This document shows, piece after piece, positions 48,050-58,045 of a stretch of 64,000 nucleotides of DNA (its first letter is position 1; every line of letters begins with the position of its first letter). Location: NCBI GenBank assembly GCA_965219495.1, contig OZ244777.1, positions 744,001 through 808,000 on the forward strand. The letters are read 5' to 3'. This stretch comes from CAZPXZ01 sp965219495. Its GTDB lineage: Bacteria; Pseudomonadota; Alphaproteobacteria; Rhodobacterales; CAZPXZ01. A program made the position numbers and the translations under genes. The notes beneath the pieces are model-generated. The model searched no databases, was not told the DNA's origin, and was given only the letters and a program-made list of their open reading frames with translations.

Positions 48050-49396
48050 ATGTATGCGAGAAGCGAGAACCCCTATTCCATCACCCGTCCAAGAATTGAT
48101 CCTGCGCGCCGCCCGGCGGCGGCGGCGCGTCCGGATGGTTCGCCGGACGACAATGACCGCGTAGAAATCGGACCGACACCGCTCGCTTTCCAAGAATGGC
48201 AGGATCTCGGCATTCAGCCGCCGGACCTGGCTGCTCTGCGGCAATACCGCTTGGGGCGGGTACGCGCCGAACTCGCGAGACGTGACTACGCAGGCGTGCT
48301 GCTGTGGGATCCCCTGAATGTCCGCTACGCCACCGACAGCACGAACATGCAAGTCTGGTGCACTCATAATGCCGCCCGCGCCTGCTTCGTGCCGACCGAG
48401 GGCCCCGTAACAATGTTCGAGTTCGATCGAACTCAATTTCTTTCGGAACACTTGCCCCTGGTGGAAGACATAAGAAAAGTCCTTCCGGTCTTTTACTTTA
48501 CCGCCGGCGACCGCGTGCCCGAATTCTCCGCCCGGTTTGCCAGTGAATTGGACGACCTTCTGCGCACCCGCTCCGGAAGTAACCGCAGGCTCGCCGTGGA
48601 CAAGATGGAAATCGAGGGTATTGCCGCGCTTGAGAGGCTCGGAATCCAGATTTGCAGCGGGCAGCAAATGATGGAACATGCCCGGAAAATCAAGGACGCC
48701 AATGAACTTTGCGCAATGCGGTGCGCGGTCGCCAGCTGTGAGTCGAGCATGCGCATCATGGAGGGAATCCTTCGGCCGGAGATGACAGAAAACGATATCT
48801 GGTCGGTGCTCCATGCCGAGAATATCCGGCGTGGAGGCGAGTGGATCGAGACGCGCCTGCTGACATCTGGACCGCGAACAAACCCCTGGTTTCAGGAATG
48901 CGGACCCAGAGTGATTCAAGAGGGTGATATTGTCGCCTTCGACACTGACTTGATCGGTCCGTACGGGTATTGCTGTGATGTTTCCCGCACCTGGATCTGC
49001 GGCCGGACGCAGCCCACCAACGAACAACGTACGCTGTACCAGATTGCGAAAGAACACATTGATACCAATGCCGCACTTTTGCGGCCAGGCCTGTCCTTTC
49101 TCGAACTGAGCGCAATTAGCCATCGGCTGCCAGAGGAGTATGTCGCGCTCCGTTACGGCGTGCTTGCTCACGGTGTCGGCCTTTGCGACGAGTATCCTGC
49201 TATCAAGTATCCGGAAGTTGCCAAGAATGCAGGATATGACGGCGTGTTCGAACCGGGAATGACGGTTTGCGTGGAGGCTTATGTTGGAGCCAAACGCGGA
49301 ACCTGCGGAGTCAAGCTTGAGGATCAGGTGGTCATCACCGAAGATGGCTGGGAGCCACTCTCGACGTACCCCTTCGAAGACGCGTTTCTCGCATGA
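48050..49396 (+). CDS. dddP: DMSP lyase DddP (M24 family)
   Basis: The 448-residue protein matches DddP, which cleaves dimethylsulfoniopropionate to dimethyl sulfide and acrylate using two iron atoms. The N-terminal pattern DDNDRVEIGPTPLAFQEW and the DSTNMQVW segment are family hallmarks not shared by ordinary Xaa-Pro peptidases. The metal ligands Asp298, Asp300, Asp310, His374, Glu409 and Glu424 are all present (FDTDLIGPYG, CCDVSRTW, AHGVGLCDEY, VCVEAYVG, VKLEDQV). It lies between a HisA-like gene and parE, with no adjacent lyase pathway genes. A GGAGAG precedes the ATG. Confidence 0.92.
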   Translation: MYARSENPYSITRPRIDPARRPAAAARPDGSPDDNDRVEIGPTPLAFQEWQDLGIQPPDLAALRQYRLGRVRAELARRDYAGVLLWDPLNVRYATDSTNMQVWCTHNAARACFVPTEGPVTMFEFDRTQFLSEHLPLVEDIRKVLPVFYFTAGDRVPEFSARFASELDDLLRTRSGSNRRLAVDKMEIEGIAALERLGIQICSGQQMMEHARKIKDANELCAMRCAVASCESSMRIMEGILRPEMTENDIWSVLHAENIRRGGEWIETRLLTSGPRTNPWFQECGPRVIQEGDIVAFDTDLIGPYGYCCDVSRTWICGRTQPTNEQRTLYQIAKEHIDTNAALLRPGLSFLELSAISHRLPEEYVALRYGVLAHGVGLCDEYPAIKYPEVAKNAGYDGVFEPGMTVCVEAYVGAKRGTCGVKLEDQVVITEDGWEPLSTYPFEDAFLA

Positions 49397-49646
49397 CAGG
49401 ATTTCGGGGTCTAGCGGCGCAATCAGACCTTCCCGGATTGCAGGGCTCACACATGTCAACGACTGAGCGCCACTAGACGAGGAGTTGCTCCGGCCCGTCC
49501 GCCGGGTTTGAGCAACCTTCTGGCGGCGTCGCTGGGACCTTGCAAATCGGCCTACCCCTGACTTCGACTGCGCCAGCGTGCGTTGCCGTATGGCTGGAAT
49601 TGTCTACCATGGCAGTTGAGCAGGCAATAAACAGAAGGCAACAGGC

Positions 49647-51644
49647 ATGAGTAGCAAATCCGCCCGACCGAATGGTGGATTGCGGGGCGCCGATTATCGA
49701 GCCAAGGACATCGACGTACTAGAGGGGCTGGAGCCGGTGCGCCGCAATCCCGGAATGTTTGTCGGTGGTCGAGATGAACGAGCCGTACACCACCTGGCGG
49801 CCGAGGTCATCGACAACGCGATGGATGAAGTCGTTGCGGGCCACGCCTCGCGCATCGACGTCATCCTCCATGAAGACGGATCCCTGGAGGTCCGGGACGA
49901 TGGGCGCGGCATTCCGGTGGACCCGCATCCAAAATTTCCGGACAAGTCCGCCCTTGAGATTGTCCTGACCACGCTGCACGCGGGCGGCAAGTTCCGACGC
50001 GGCGAACAGGGCGCATACGCAACATCCGGGGGACTCCACGGAGTCGGCATTTCAGTTGTGAACGCGCTTTCTGCGTGGCTGGACGTCGAAGTCGCCCGCG
50101 ACCGCAATCGCTGTGGAATGCGGTTCCGGCAGGGTGAAGCGTTAGGCGGAATCGAGCCACGTGGAGCGATTCAGAACCGCAAGGGCACAATTGTCCGCTT
50201 TCGACCGGATTCGGATATCTTTGGGACCAAGTCCTCTTTCCGCCCTTCCCGCCTCCATGCGTTGGCGCGCTCCAAAGCCTATCTGTTCCGGAACGTAACG
50301 GTGAATTGGCGGTGCGCTCCGGAACTCCTTGACGCCGCCGGAGACGTACCCGTAAGCGAAAGTTTTCACTTTCCTGGCGGGCTGAAGGAGTTTCTGCTCT
50401 TCCGCCTGGGTGATACGGATCTCCTGTGTGACGAACCCTTCGAAGGCCGCGCAAAGCTCACCGAGAACGGAAATGCCGCTTCAAGTGGGTCCGTCGAATG
50501 GGCGATCGCCTGGGCGCCCGCCCACGAACCCTTTCTCGAGACCTATGCGAATGCGATTCCGACCCCCGAAGGAGGAACCCATGTGGCCGGGTTGCGGGAG
50601 ACGCTCCGCAAGGGACTTCGCGCCTACGGAGAACTGATCGGCAACAAGCGCGCATCGATCATCACCTCGGAAGACGTTTTTTCCTGCACCTGCGCTGAAT
50701 TGTCGGTGTTTCTTGAGCGTCCGGATTTTGCCGGACAGACAAAGGAACGGCTGGGCAACGAGGAGATCCAGCGGCAGGTCGAAAATGCCCTTCGAGATCG
50801 TCTTGACAGTTGGTTGGGAAACGACCCGGCAACCGCCCGGCGAATTCTCGAACATATTGTGGATCTCGCGGAGGAACGGTTGCGGCAACGGAAGGAGCGG
50901 GAGACACGCCGCAAGTCCGCCACCCGGCGCCTTCGCCTGCCGGGGAAACTCGCGGACTGTTCGGTATCCGGAAGCAGGGGTACCGAACTCTTCCTGGTCG
51001 AAGGGGATTCGGCCGGTGGTTCCGCAAAACAGGCGCGCGACCGCCGCACCCAAGCAGTTCTGCCGCTTCGCGGCAAGATCCTGAATGTCGCCAACGCAGG
51101 TGTAGCCAAGCTCCAGGCCAACCAAGAATTGCAGGACCTGCTGCAGGCACTCGGAGTTGGAACGGGTAACCGCTACGAAGAACGCGGGTTGCGCTACGAG
51201 CGCATCATCATCATGACCGATGCAGACGTAGACGGAGCGCATATCGCGGCGCTGCTGATGACATTTTTCTTTCTCCAGATGCCGAAACTTGTTGCGAACG
51301 GCCATCTCTATCTTGCGACTCCCCCGCTCTACCGGATCGCCCGGGGCGACCACTTCCGTTATGCGCGTGATGATGCCGACCGCGACAGAATTCTCGACGC
51401 CGAGTTTGGCAATGGAAGGAGCAATATCTCCATCAGCCGTTTCAAGGGCTTGGGAGAAATGATGCCGGCACAACTGCGTGAAACAACCATGAACCCGGAT
51501 ACGCGCCAGCTCGTCCGCATCCGGGTGACGGATCCCGGGATCAGAACGGCGGATTGCGTGCAACGGCTGATGGGGCGAAAGCCGGAATTACGTTACAAGT
51601 TCATTCAGAAGAACGCCCGCTTCGCAGCGGACTTTGACGCATAG
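49647..51644 (+). CDS. parE: DNA topoisomerase IV subunit B
   Basis: The 665-residue protein has a GHKL ATPase (AEVIDNAMDEVVAGH, DDGRGIPVD, GGLHGVGISVVNAL), a transducer domain, the TOPRIM region (LFLVEGDSAGGSAKQA with catalytic Glu), and the DADVDGAHIA motif near residue 530. Its length and the IDVLEGLEPVRRNPGMF(V/I)GG start favour ParE over GyrB. ParC is not in this window. It would relax and decatenate DNA with ParC. Confidence 0.93.
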   Translation: MSSKSARPNGGLRGADYRAKDIDVLEGLEPVRRNPGMFVGGRDERAVHHLAAEVIDNAMDEVVAGHASRIDVILHEDGSLEVRDDGRGIPVDPHPKFPDKSALEIVLTTLHAGGKFRRGEQGAYATSGGLHGVGISVVNALSAWLDVEVARDRNRCGMRFRQGEALGGIEPRGAIQNRKGTIVRFRPDSDIFGTKSSFRPSRLHALARSKAYLFRNVTVNWRCAPELLDAAGDVPVSESFHFPGGLKEFLLFRLGDTDLLCDEPFEGRAKLTENGNAASSGSVEWAIAWAPAHEPFLETYANAIPTPEGGTHVAGLRETLRKGLRAYGELIGNKRASIITSEDVFSCTCAELSVFLERPDFAGQTKERLGNEEIQRQVENALRDRLDSWLGNDPATARRILEHIVDLAEERLRQRKERETRRKSATRRLRLPGKLADCSVSGSRGTELFLVEGDSAGGSAKQARDRRTQAVLPLRGKILNVANAGVAKLQANQELQDLLQALGVGTGNRYEERGLRYERIIIMTDADVDGAHIAALLMTFFFLQMPKLVANGHLYLATPPLYRIARGDHFRYARDDADRDRILDAEFGNGRSNISISRFKGLGEMMPAQLRETTMNPDTRQLVRIRVTDPGIRTADCVQRLMGRKPELRYKFIQKNARFAADFDA

Positions 51645-52041
51645 GCCGCTCGGACTCAGTTCTCTATCACCGCTCTCGAACGTGATTGAGTCTCCCGTCG
51701 CCGTCGCAAAGCGGCGGCTGGACGGGCTGGTTTTCGACGACGATAGGCCCCTTGTCGACCTATCGCAGTCCGCACCGTCCGGACCTCCTCCTCCATCCCT
51801 CTGAGTGCATCTAGCCAAATTGATTCTGTCCGAAGGCCCGCTGCATGGATACGGACCTGTACTTGGCAATCCGGAACTTCGGAATGAAGACGCGTCGGTT
51901 GGAGCGCAATATACGAAGCTGATTTTCGCCGCGGGCGAAGTGGGAATCACCGCAAAATGCAACTTGGCATTCTGCGCCGCGATTGCCAGCCTTGCGGCGC
52001 CAGGAGACGAAGTGATCCTCCCCTCGCCCTACTATTTCAAT

Positions 52042-53718
52042 GGGGCTTATGTAGTGCCTGTGAAAATAGTTGAATGTCGTTTCATATCAACAGGTTGTGG
52101 AGCGTTTTGGGTTGCGAAGATTGGTCCCGGGCGTATAATTCCAGGCAAGCATCAGGCGAAATTGGTCGAATGGGCGGAATCTTCGCGATCGGTCGCTGGT
52201 TCCGGCGAAGCATGGACGAGGGCGAGGGCATGAGAGCAATCCAGTAACCGAATGATCGGCTTGGCGAAATCGCCATCGAGGACATTGTGATTGACCCGGG
52301 CTGCCGGGATGACATCCCGGCGGTGTTGCGGGGCATCCAGCACCTGTACCGCGACGAAGCGTTGCGCCGGCAGGTTTTCGACCTGCTGGACGCGCATTTT
52401 CTTCCGGGCGTGGACCGGGGGCTTGGGCGCCCGGACATGGATTTGTGGCGGATCTTCGTGCTGGCGACCCTCAAGCAGGGCATCCGGTGCGACGACGACC
52501 GTCTGCAGGACCTTGCCAATTGCCACGAGACGGTTCGGGAGATGCTCGGCCATTCGGGGCTTGACGACCATCGCCGGTACGAGCACCGGACGCTGGTGCG
52601 CAATGTCTCGCTGCTGACGCCGGAGCTTCTGAACGGGATCAACGAACTGGTGGTGAAGGCGGGCCACGCGCTGTTCGGGCAGGAGCCGGAAGCGCCGCTG
52701 CGGGCGCGGGCCGATTCCTTTGCGGCACAGGCGGCATCCGGACCGCGTATGCGCTTACCTGGGGCTTTGCCGGTCGCTGGTGGCGCGGGCGGAACGGCTG
52801 CGGCGGGAACTCGAGGAGGCCGGGGCGGAGACATGGGATATCGATGCCGTGCAAGACCTTATGGATCATGCGCTTCGCCAGATCGACCAGGTCGACCGGC
52901 GGCTGCTGCAGGGCGAAGCGATCCCGCATGAAGAGAAGGTGTTCTCCATCTTCGAGCCGCATACCCGCTGGTGCGAGAAGGGCAAGGCCGGGCGCATGGT
53001 CGAACGCGGGGTTCCGGTCTGCATCGTCGAGGACCCGCATCAATTGGTCCTGCACCACCGCATCTCGTGGGCGGAAGACGACATGGATGCGGCGGTTCCG
53101 CTGCTGTCGGAGACCCTCGCCCTGTTTCCGTCGGTGCGGGGCTGCAGCTTCGACCGGGGCTTCCACAGCCCGTCCAACCGGGTGCGGCTGGACGCGCTGC
53201 TGGAGTGCAACGCGCTGCCGGCGAAGGGCACGCTTTCACAGAAAGCGCGGGAGCGCGAGGCGCGCCCCGAGTTCGTTGCGGCGCGGCGGCAGCATCCGGC
53301 GGTGGAATCCGCCATCCACAACCTGGAATGCCGCGGCCTGGACCGGGTCCGCGCGCACGGCAGGGATGGCTTCGCTCGAACGGTCGCTCTCGCAATCCTT
53401 GCTGCAAATCTGCACCGGATTGGCCTGGCGCTGCAGAGAGCCGAGCGGGACAAGATCCGGAATCAGCGGCGCCAAGGCATCCGCCGCGCCGCCTGACTGC
53501 GGCCGGCCGAGCCAACGCCGTCGGCATGCGCCCCGGCTCTGGCCGGGCCCCCCTTCCTCATGGCGGAAGATCGCCGGCATCCTCGAAATTCGCGCGAAAC
53601 CGGCCCCCAACCGCTCATTCACGGCGCCAGGGGCCGAATTCCGCGCCGGGCGCCTGGGCCGGAAACGTCGCGCCGGGTTCAAAACCCGCTATTTTGGCAC
53701 GGACACTATATAAGCCCC
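52042..53718 (+). mobile_element. ISNCY-family element copy 2 (1.68 kb, full ends)
   Basis: Termini are GGGGCTTATGTAGTGCCTGT (left) and GGGGCTTATATAGTGTCCGT (right, reverse strand). The 8-bp duplication ATTTCAAT is at 52034-52041 and 53719-53726. It interrupts the aminotransferase gene. It is the reference copy that shows the uninterrupted exon junction used to define the intron in copy 1. Its transposase gene is itself damaged. Confidence 0.95.
52230..53496 (+). pseudogene. ISNCY transposase, copy 2, nonsense and deletion
   Basis: Relative to copy 1, codon 6 is a stop (ATG AGA GCA ATC CAG TAA). About 176 bases are missing after GATTCCTTTG, giving a frameshift. The C-terminal half stays open to TGA 53496 and keeps the FEPHTRWC, WAEDD and FDRGFHSPSN segments. 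This copy cannot make a full transposase, so it would depend on another copy for movement. The related copy 1 gene is interrupted by an intron. Confidence 0.85.
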
Positions 53719-54663
53719 ATTTCAATCACCAGATGTGGTTGAAGATGGCGGAAATCCGGATCCGACTGCTTCCCGGCAACGACCAAGAGGGATTTGTTCC
53801 CGACCCGGAAGCGGCGGCGGAGATGATCACGCCGAGAACACGCGCAATTGTTCTCGTTACTACGAACAATCCGGTGGGCACAGAGATTTTCTCCCGTACG
53901 CTAGTCGAATTCCTGGAACTTTCCCGCAGTGCGAATGCCACGCTCCTAGTCGACGAGACCTACCGTGAATTCCGCTCGGAAGCCGGTCCTCCGCACAAGC
54001 TATTCAAGAACTCCAGTTGGCGAAGCCACCTGGTACATCTCTGCTGTTTTTCTGAGGTGTGTCGCCTCCCCTGATATCGCGTGGGTGCGATCTCGACGAG
54101 TGCGAAGCAATTAGAGGAAATCGAAAGTTTCCTTGATACTGTAACCATTTGCCCTCCCACGATCGGACAAGCGGTAGCGCTTTTCGGATTGCATGAACTT
54201 GAATCGTGGGTAGCGGAGGAAAGAACCGCCACGCAAGCGCACCTCGCCCTGCTCAAGCAACTCTTGCAGGATCGGCTAGGTGGATTTCGACTCCCCGCGG
54301 CCGGAGCTTACTTTGTGTACAACTGGCATCCCTACCCGGTTTCGTCGGAAACCGTTGCCCGGAAGCTGATCGAGGAGCAGGCTTTGCTCGTGCTAGAGGG
54401 AACCATGTTCGGCCCAACGACGTTTGAAGGGGGCGACGGTACGGCCGAGCGGCTTCTCCGGCTGGCATTCGCGAATGCCGTCACCAATCAACTAGAAGAG
54501 GCAGCGAGTCGCTTGAAGTTGTTTCGTGCGCCAGACGGTTCGTAGCGCTCAATCCGGCCATTCACATGGAACCGACGCTGGCTGCATCTTTAGCGTTTCG
54601 GTCATTCCCCTGTTACGTTACTGCTGCAGTGAGAGCTAAGTCGCTCGCGCGCCGGAACACGGA

Positions 54664-55293
54664 ATGGCCCCTGTGAACCCCAAGAAGTACCTGAATGAGG
54701 TCTACGACCTCAAGGATCTGGATTCCACCAAGGATTTTTATCGTCGATGGGCGGAATCCTACGAGCGCGAAGTTGCCGACGGAGGCTACATCACTCCCCA
54801 GCGCTGCGCGGCGAAATTGGCCGCAAATTCGCCGGAACAATCGCAACCCGTGCTCGATGTCGGCTGCGGAACGGGGCTTTCCGGGATCGCTCTCCGCGAC
54901 GCCGGATTCAAAAGAATTGACGGAGTGGACATTTCGGAGGAAATGCTGCAGCGCGCCAGCGAATCCGGCATATACCGAAGGACATTCCTTCATGATTTCT
55001 CCGACCCGCTGCCGATTCAGTCCGGCGCTTACGCGCATGCGGTCGCGTCGGGAGCAATTGGATTAGGACACGCACCACCCGCGACCATCGATCACGTGAT
55101 TGCAATACTTCCTCCCGGCGGAATGTTCGTATTCTCGCTGAACGATCATGCGCTCAAAGAACCGGCATTCGAAGGCTGTATTCACATGCATGTGGATTGC
55201 GGCAGCGTCGAAGTCCTGGATAGGAAATACGGAGCTCACCTACCGGGTATCGGCTTGAAGGCCGTCATCTACGCGCTGCGAAAACGGGGCTGA
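54664..55293 (+). CDS. Class I SAM-dependent methyltransferase
   Basis: The 209-residue protein has a Rossmann methyltransferase core with motif I VLDVGCGTGLSGIAL near residues 64-78, and a following acidic loop (GVDISEEML). It resembles small methyltransferases of the WBSCR27-like type with an N-terminal helix that starts FYRRWAESYE. The substrate is unknown. It stands alone between the aminotransferase pseudogene and the IS66 element. Confidence 0.85.
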   Translation: MAPVNPKKYLNEVYDLKDLDSTKDFYRRWAESYEREVADGGYITPQRCAAKLAANSPEQSQPVLDVGCGTGLSGIALRDAGFKRIDGVDISEEMLQRASESGIYRRTFLHDFSDPLPIQSGAYAHAVASGAIGLGHAPPATIDHVIAILPPGGMFVFSLNDHALKEPAFEGCIHMHVDCGSVEVLDRKYGAHLPGIGLKAVIYALRKRG

Positions 55294-55297
55294 ATGA

Positions 55298-55558
55298 CTA
55301 GCGACGATTATCATAGCCGTCCGCAACAACTGTGGTGCCGCACTTTCGGGCGGCGCGTTGTCTGAACAGCCTCCGAGTCCTTCCAGGGGCCGCACGGCCC
55401 CACCTCCATTCAAAGAAGACCCGCGTCTCGACCTCGGTGAGAGCCGAGACCCGAAGCTTCGGAAATGCCGCGGCGCCCCGCGGCGAACCCGGAGCCAGGA
55501 AGCGGTATCGCAGACACTTCTCGTCCGGCGACAAAAACGAGGCACCATCGAGCGCCAC
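55298..55558 (-). CDS. Unrecognised small ORF, 86 aa
   Basis: A GTG-initiated frame of 86 codons lies on the minus strand between the methyltransferase gene and the IS66 end. Codon composition looks similar to real genes, and the product reads as a mixed helical/strand protein with no known motif. The neighbouring bases hold no other gene. It may be a fragment of something disrupted by the IS66 insertion or a chance frame. Confidence 0.3.
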   Translation of the reverse strand: MALDGASFLSPDEKCLRYRFLAPGSPRGAAAFPKLRVSALTEVETRVFFEWRWGRAAPGRTRRLFRQRAARKCGTTVVADGYDNRR

Positions 55559-55982
55559 TAGTCGGCGCCCTCAAATCCAGGCACCGGCGGTCCGCCGCGT
55601 CGCGATCCCGCCCGCGATCGGGCGGCGCAAGTCCATCAGGTGCGCAACCCCAAGCCGAATGCGCGCCACAAAAATTACCGTAACTGCCCAGCACTCAGTC
55701 TTGCGCGTACGTGAAGGCTGGGCAAGGCTTGCGTTTGGGATCACGCACGCTTGGGTCGGGATCGGCGTGGCGCCAGCGGGCAGGTCGTATGGAGCGGTCT
55801 AGCATTGGAGTTTTCCGATCAGTTGGTCCGGCGATGTCATCAAGGTTTCGATGATGTTCCAGCCCTGCTTTCTGGCGGTGGTGATGGCGCTGCGCAGGGT
55901 GGCGAAGTCTTGGGCGCCTTTTGGGGAGCGGAACCCGCCGGAGATTTTCTGGCGCAATTTCCCCATTCGACCATCGCGTTCG

Positions 55983-56014
55983 GCTTCACTATGCCGATAT
56001 CGGCATAGTGAAGC
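55983..56014. repeat. Perfect 32-bp palindrome at the left edge of the RIT element
   Basis: The sequence is GCTTCA plus CTATGCCGAT, followed by the reverse complement, with no mismatch. The CTATGCCGAT halves echo the ATATGCCGAC of the RIT termini. GCTTCA/TGAAGC is the host target. This looks like two element tips joined head to head, left by an earlier insertion and deletion, or by a variant integration reaction. Confidence 0.85.
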
Positions 56015-56099
56015 ATATGCCGACAAACGTTTTATGCCGACAACGCGGCCCAACTCATTGATTCATTGGGCCGCGCGTCGGAATTTGTCGGCATAATCA
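56009..56099 (+). repeat. RIT left terminal inverted repeat (91 bp)
   Basis: The repeat holds TATGCCGACAA twice and then an inverted TTGTCGGCATA, with an internal CTCATTGATTCATTGGG segment. It overlaps the stop codon of the third recombinase gene at 56097. It is almost identical to the right repeat. The repeated 11-base motifs are likely recombinase-binding sites. Confidence 0.9.
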
Positions 56100-57098
56100 C
56101 AGAGCTTCGAGGAATGCGATTAGCGCGTCATTGGGTTGATAGGTACCTTCGGGAGCTTCGGACGGTCGTGTCCGGTCCATCGCTTCTTTCTTTATGCGCA
56201 TGTCGGCATGAAGGTAGACCTGCGTTGTCTCGAGCGACTCGTGCCCCAGCCAGAGCGCGATGACGGCGCAGCCGACGCCGCGTCCGAGCAGTTCCATGGC
56301 GGCCGAGTGTCGCAGCGTATGAGGACTTACCCGCTTGCCGTGCAGTGTCGGAGAGGTTTCGGCCGCCATCCGAGTGTATTTCCGCACGATGCGCTCGATG
56401 CCGTCACGGCTGAAGCGTCCGCCGCGATTGCTGACGAACAGCGGCTGGTCCGGCGCTGCGGTCCTTTCCCGGAGCCAGTTGCGGAGTGCCTGCATGCTGT
56501 CGCTGCGCAACGGAGTTGCCCGGTCCTTGCGGCCCTTGCCCCGGCAATGAACATGGGCCCGCTCCTGCGGGTCGAGGACCACATCGCCGACATTGAGACC
56601 GATCAACTCCGAGACCCTGAGGCCGGTCTGCAGGGCGACAAGCAGCAGGGTTCTGTCGCGCCGGCCGTAGCATGTGGACAGGTCGGGCGCCGCGAGGAGT
56701 GCCGCGGATTCCGCCCGGTCCAGATGATCGATCCTCCGTCGCTCATGGCGCTTCGGCGGAATGGCGAGAACCTGCTGGCAGTGATGAAGCAGCGCGGGTT
56801 CGCGGATGGCGACATGTTTGAAGAACGACCGGATCGCCGATCTGCGGGCGTTGCGTGTGCGGGCGCAGTTTCGGCGGCTGTCCTCGACGAAGCCCAGGAA
56901 CCTCCCCACGAGATCGGCGTCGATGTCGGTGACAAGAAGATCGGTCCGCGCCCGGTTGAGCTGTCCGCAGGCGTAGTCGAGCAGCAGAAGGAAGGTGTCG
57001 CGGTAGCTCTTGACCGTATGAGGACTGGCCTGCATCTGGGCGATAAGGCGATCGGCGAAGAAGCTCTGCACATGAACAGGCAGGGAATGCATCGTCAT
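56097..57098 (-). CDS. Tyrosine recombinase 3 of the RIT element
   Basis: The 333-residue protein has an N-terminal core-binding domain and a C-terminal catalytic domain with the first Arg in LQTGLRVSELIGL, HxxR in PHTLRHSAAMELL, and the nucleophile Tyr in LGHESLETTQVYLHAD. It starts by an ATGA overlap with recombinase 2. In this element type the three recombinases act together, but single roles are not known. The stop codon lies in the left inverted repeat. Confidence 0.93.
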   Translation of the reverse strand: MTMHSLPVHVQSFFADRLIAQMQASPHTVKSYRDTFLLLLDYACGQLNRARTDLLVTDIDADLVGRFLGFVEDSRRNCARTRNARRSAIRSFFKHVAIREPALLHHCQQVLAIPPKRHERRRIDHLDRAESAALLAAPDLSTCYGRRDRTLLLVALQTGLRVSELIGLNVGDVVLDPQERAHVHCRGKGRKDRATPLRSDSMQALRNWLRERTAAPDQPLFVSNRGGRFSRDGIERIVRKYTRMAAETSPTLHGKRVSPHTLRHSAAMELLGRGVGCAVIALWLGHESLETTQVYLHADMRIKKEAMDRTRPSEAPEGTYQPNDALIAFLEAL

Positions 57099-58045
57099 GA
57101 TTCCTCTCCCCGTGCGAACGCCCGTTCGGCGCGTTCAGTGGCCAGGCGCAGGAGTTCGGGCGTTGCCTCCAGATACCAGTACGTGCCGCTTGGGCGCTTG
57201 TGTCCGAGCAAAGTGCTCAGCTTGTGCATCTCGCGGTCGGGGTCCAGCGCGGACCGGTGCCAGTCGATGATAGTCTGGACTGCCATGGAGTGGCGCAGGT
57301 CGTGAAGCCTTGGGCCGCGACCACGCCCTGCCCGCGGTTCGCGAAGGCCGATGTTCTGGCCGACCTTCGCAAAGTTGTATTCGGCCGAGCAGATGCCTAT
57401 GCGCCGAAGGTTCTCGCCGACGAAGAACGCCGCCGTATCCACCGCGCCGAGGATCCGCTCACGCCGCGATCGGTATTCCAGAAGGCGCTCGATGGTGCAT
57501 GGGGTGACCGGGACCACACGACTCCTGTCATTCTTGGCGTGCCGGATGCGCAGCAGGGCTGCGTCCGTGTCAACATCCCCGTCGTCGAGCCCGAGCGCCT
57601 CGCTGATCCGCAATCCAGTGACTGCCAGCAGCCCGAACAGTGTCGCATAGGTGCGGCCGCGCAGGCCGGGCTTTGAGGGCAACCGTGCGGCCTCGGTCAC
57701 GATCGCTGCAATCTCGCCGTCGGTGTAGATGTAGGGTTGCGGCCGTTGTAGACCCGCCGGAATCAGGCCTCGGGGCGGCACTTCGGTCCGTGGATCAACG
57801 CCTTGCAGCCAACTGGCGAAGCTGCGCACGTGGCTCAGCCGGCAGGACCATGTTTGTTGCCCGCCCGTCGAGTCGGTCCGCTCTTTCCAGCGCAAGAACA
57901 GTTCCGTGGTGACCCATTCGGCGCCCTGGCTGTCGGCGAAGGCGACAAACCGGCGCAGGTCCCGGACGGCGCTGGCCGAAAGGCCGGTTCCGAAACGGTC
58001 ACGCAGGACGAGGTATTGCTTCATGCGGCCTGTGAGCGGGATCAT
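57095..58045 (-). CDS. Tyrosine recombinase 2 of the RIT element
   Basis: The protein (about 316 residues from ATG 58045) is a phage-integrase-family recombinase. The catalytic Arg is in AVTGLRISEALGL, HxxR in LHDLRHSMAVQTI, and the Tyr in SGTYWYLEATPEL, with a LLGHKRP-type His/Trp box. ATGA overlaps link it to recombinases 1 and 3, so translation is coupled in order 1-2-3. An upstream extension by seven codons is not preferred. Confidence 0.92.
   Translation of the reverse strand: MIPLTGRMKQYLVLRDRFGTGLSASAVRDLRRFVAFADSQGAEWVTTELFLRWKERTDSTGGQQTWSCRLSHVRSFASWLQGVDPRTEVPPRGLIPAGLQRPQPYIYTDGEIAAIVTEAARLPSKPGLRGRTYATLFGLLAVTGLRISEALGLDDGDVDTDAALLRIRHAKNDRSRVVPVTPCTIERLLEYRSRRERILGAVDTAAFFVGENLRRIGICSAEYNFAKVGQNIGLREPRAGRGRGPRLHDLRHSMAVQTIIDWHRSALDPDREMHKLSTLLGHKRPSGTYWYLEATPELLRLATERAERAFARGEES

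Larger units (their letters stand above)
51682..54545 (+). pseudogene. Class I/II aminotransferase gene disrupted by an IS and two stops
   Basis: The two halves read as one PLP-dependent aminotransferase. Left half: GTG 51682, DRPLVDLSQSAP, then LHGYGPVLGNPELR and PGDEVILPSPYYFN. Right half: VPDPEAAAEMITPRTRAIVLVTTNNPVG, VDETYREFRS and YRVGAISTS. ISNCY copy 2 with an 8-bp duplication divides it at YYFN|HQMWLK. In-frame TGA codons also occur at 51802-51804 and 54072-54074 (RLP*YRVGAI). The catalytic lysine region follows the second stop but is altered. The gene is not functional. Confidence 0.88.

Noticed and set aside
54072..54074. In-frame TGA as a selenocysteine codon
   Set aside because: The position is expected to be Gly in aminotransferases, the gene also has an IS and another TGA, and no SECIS-like structure was noticed. 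It is best read as pseudogene decay.
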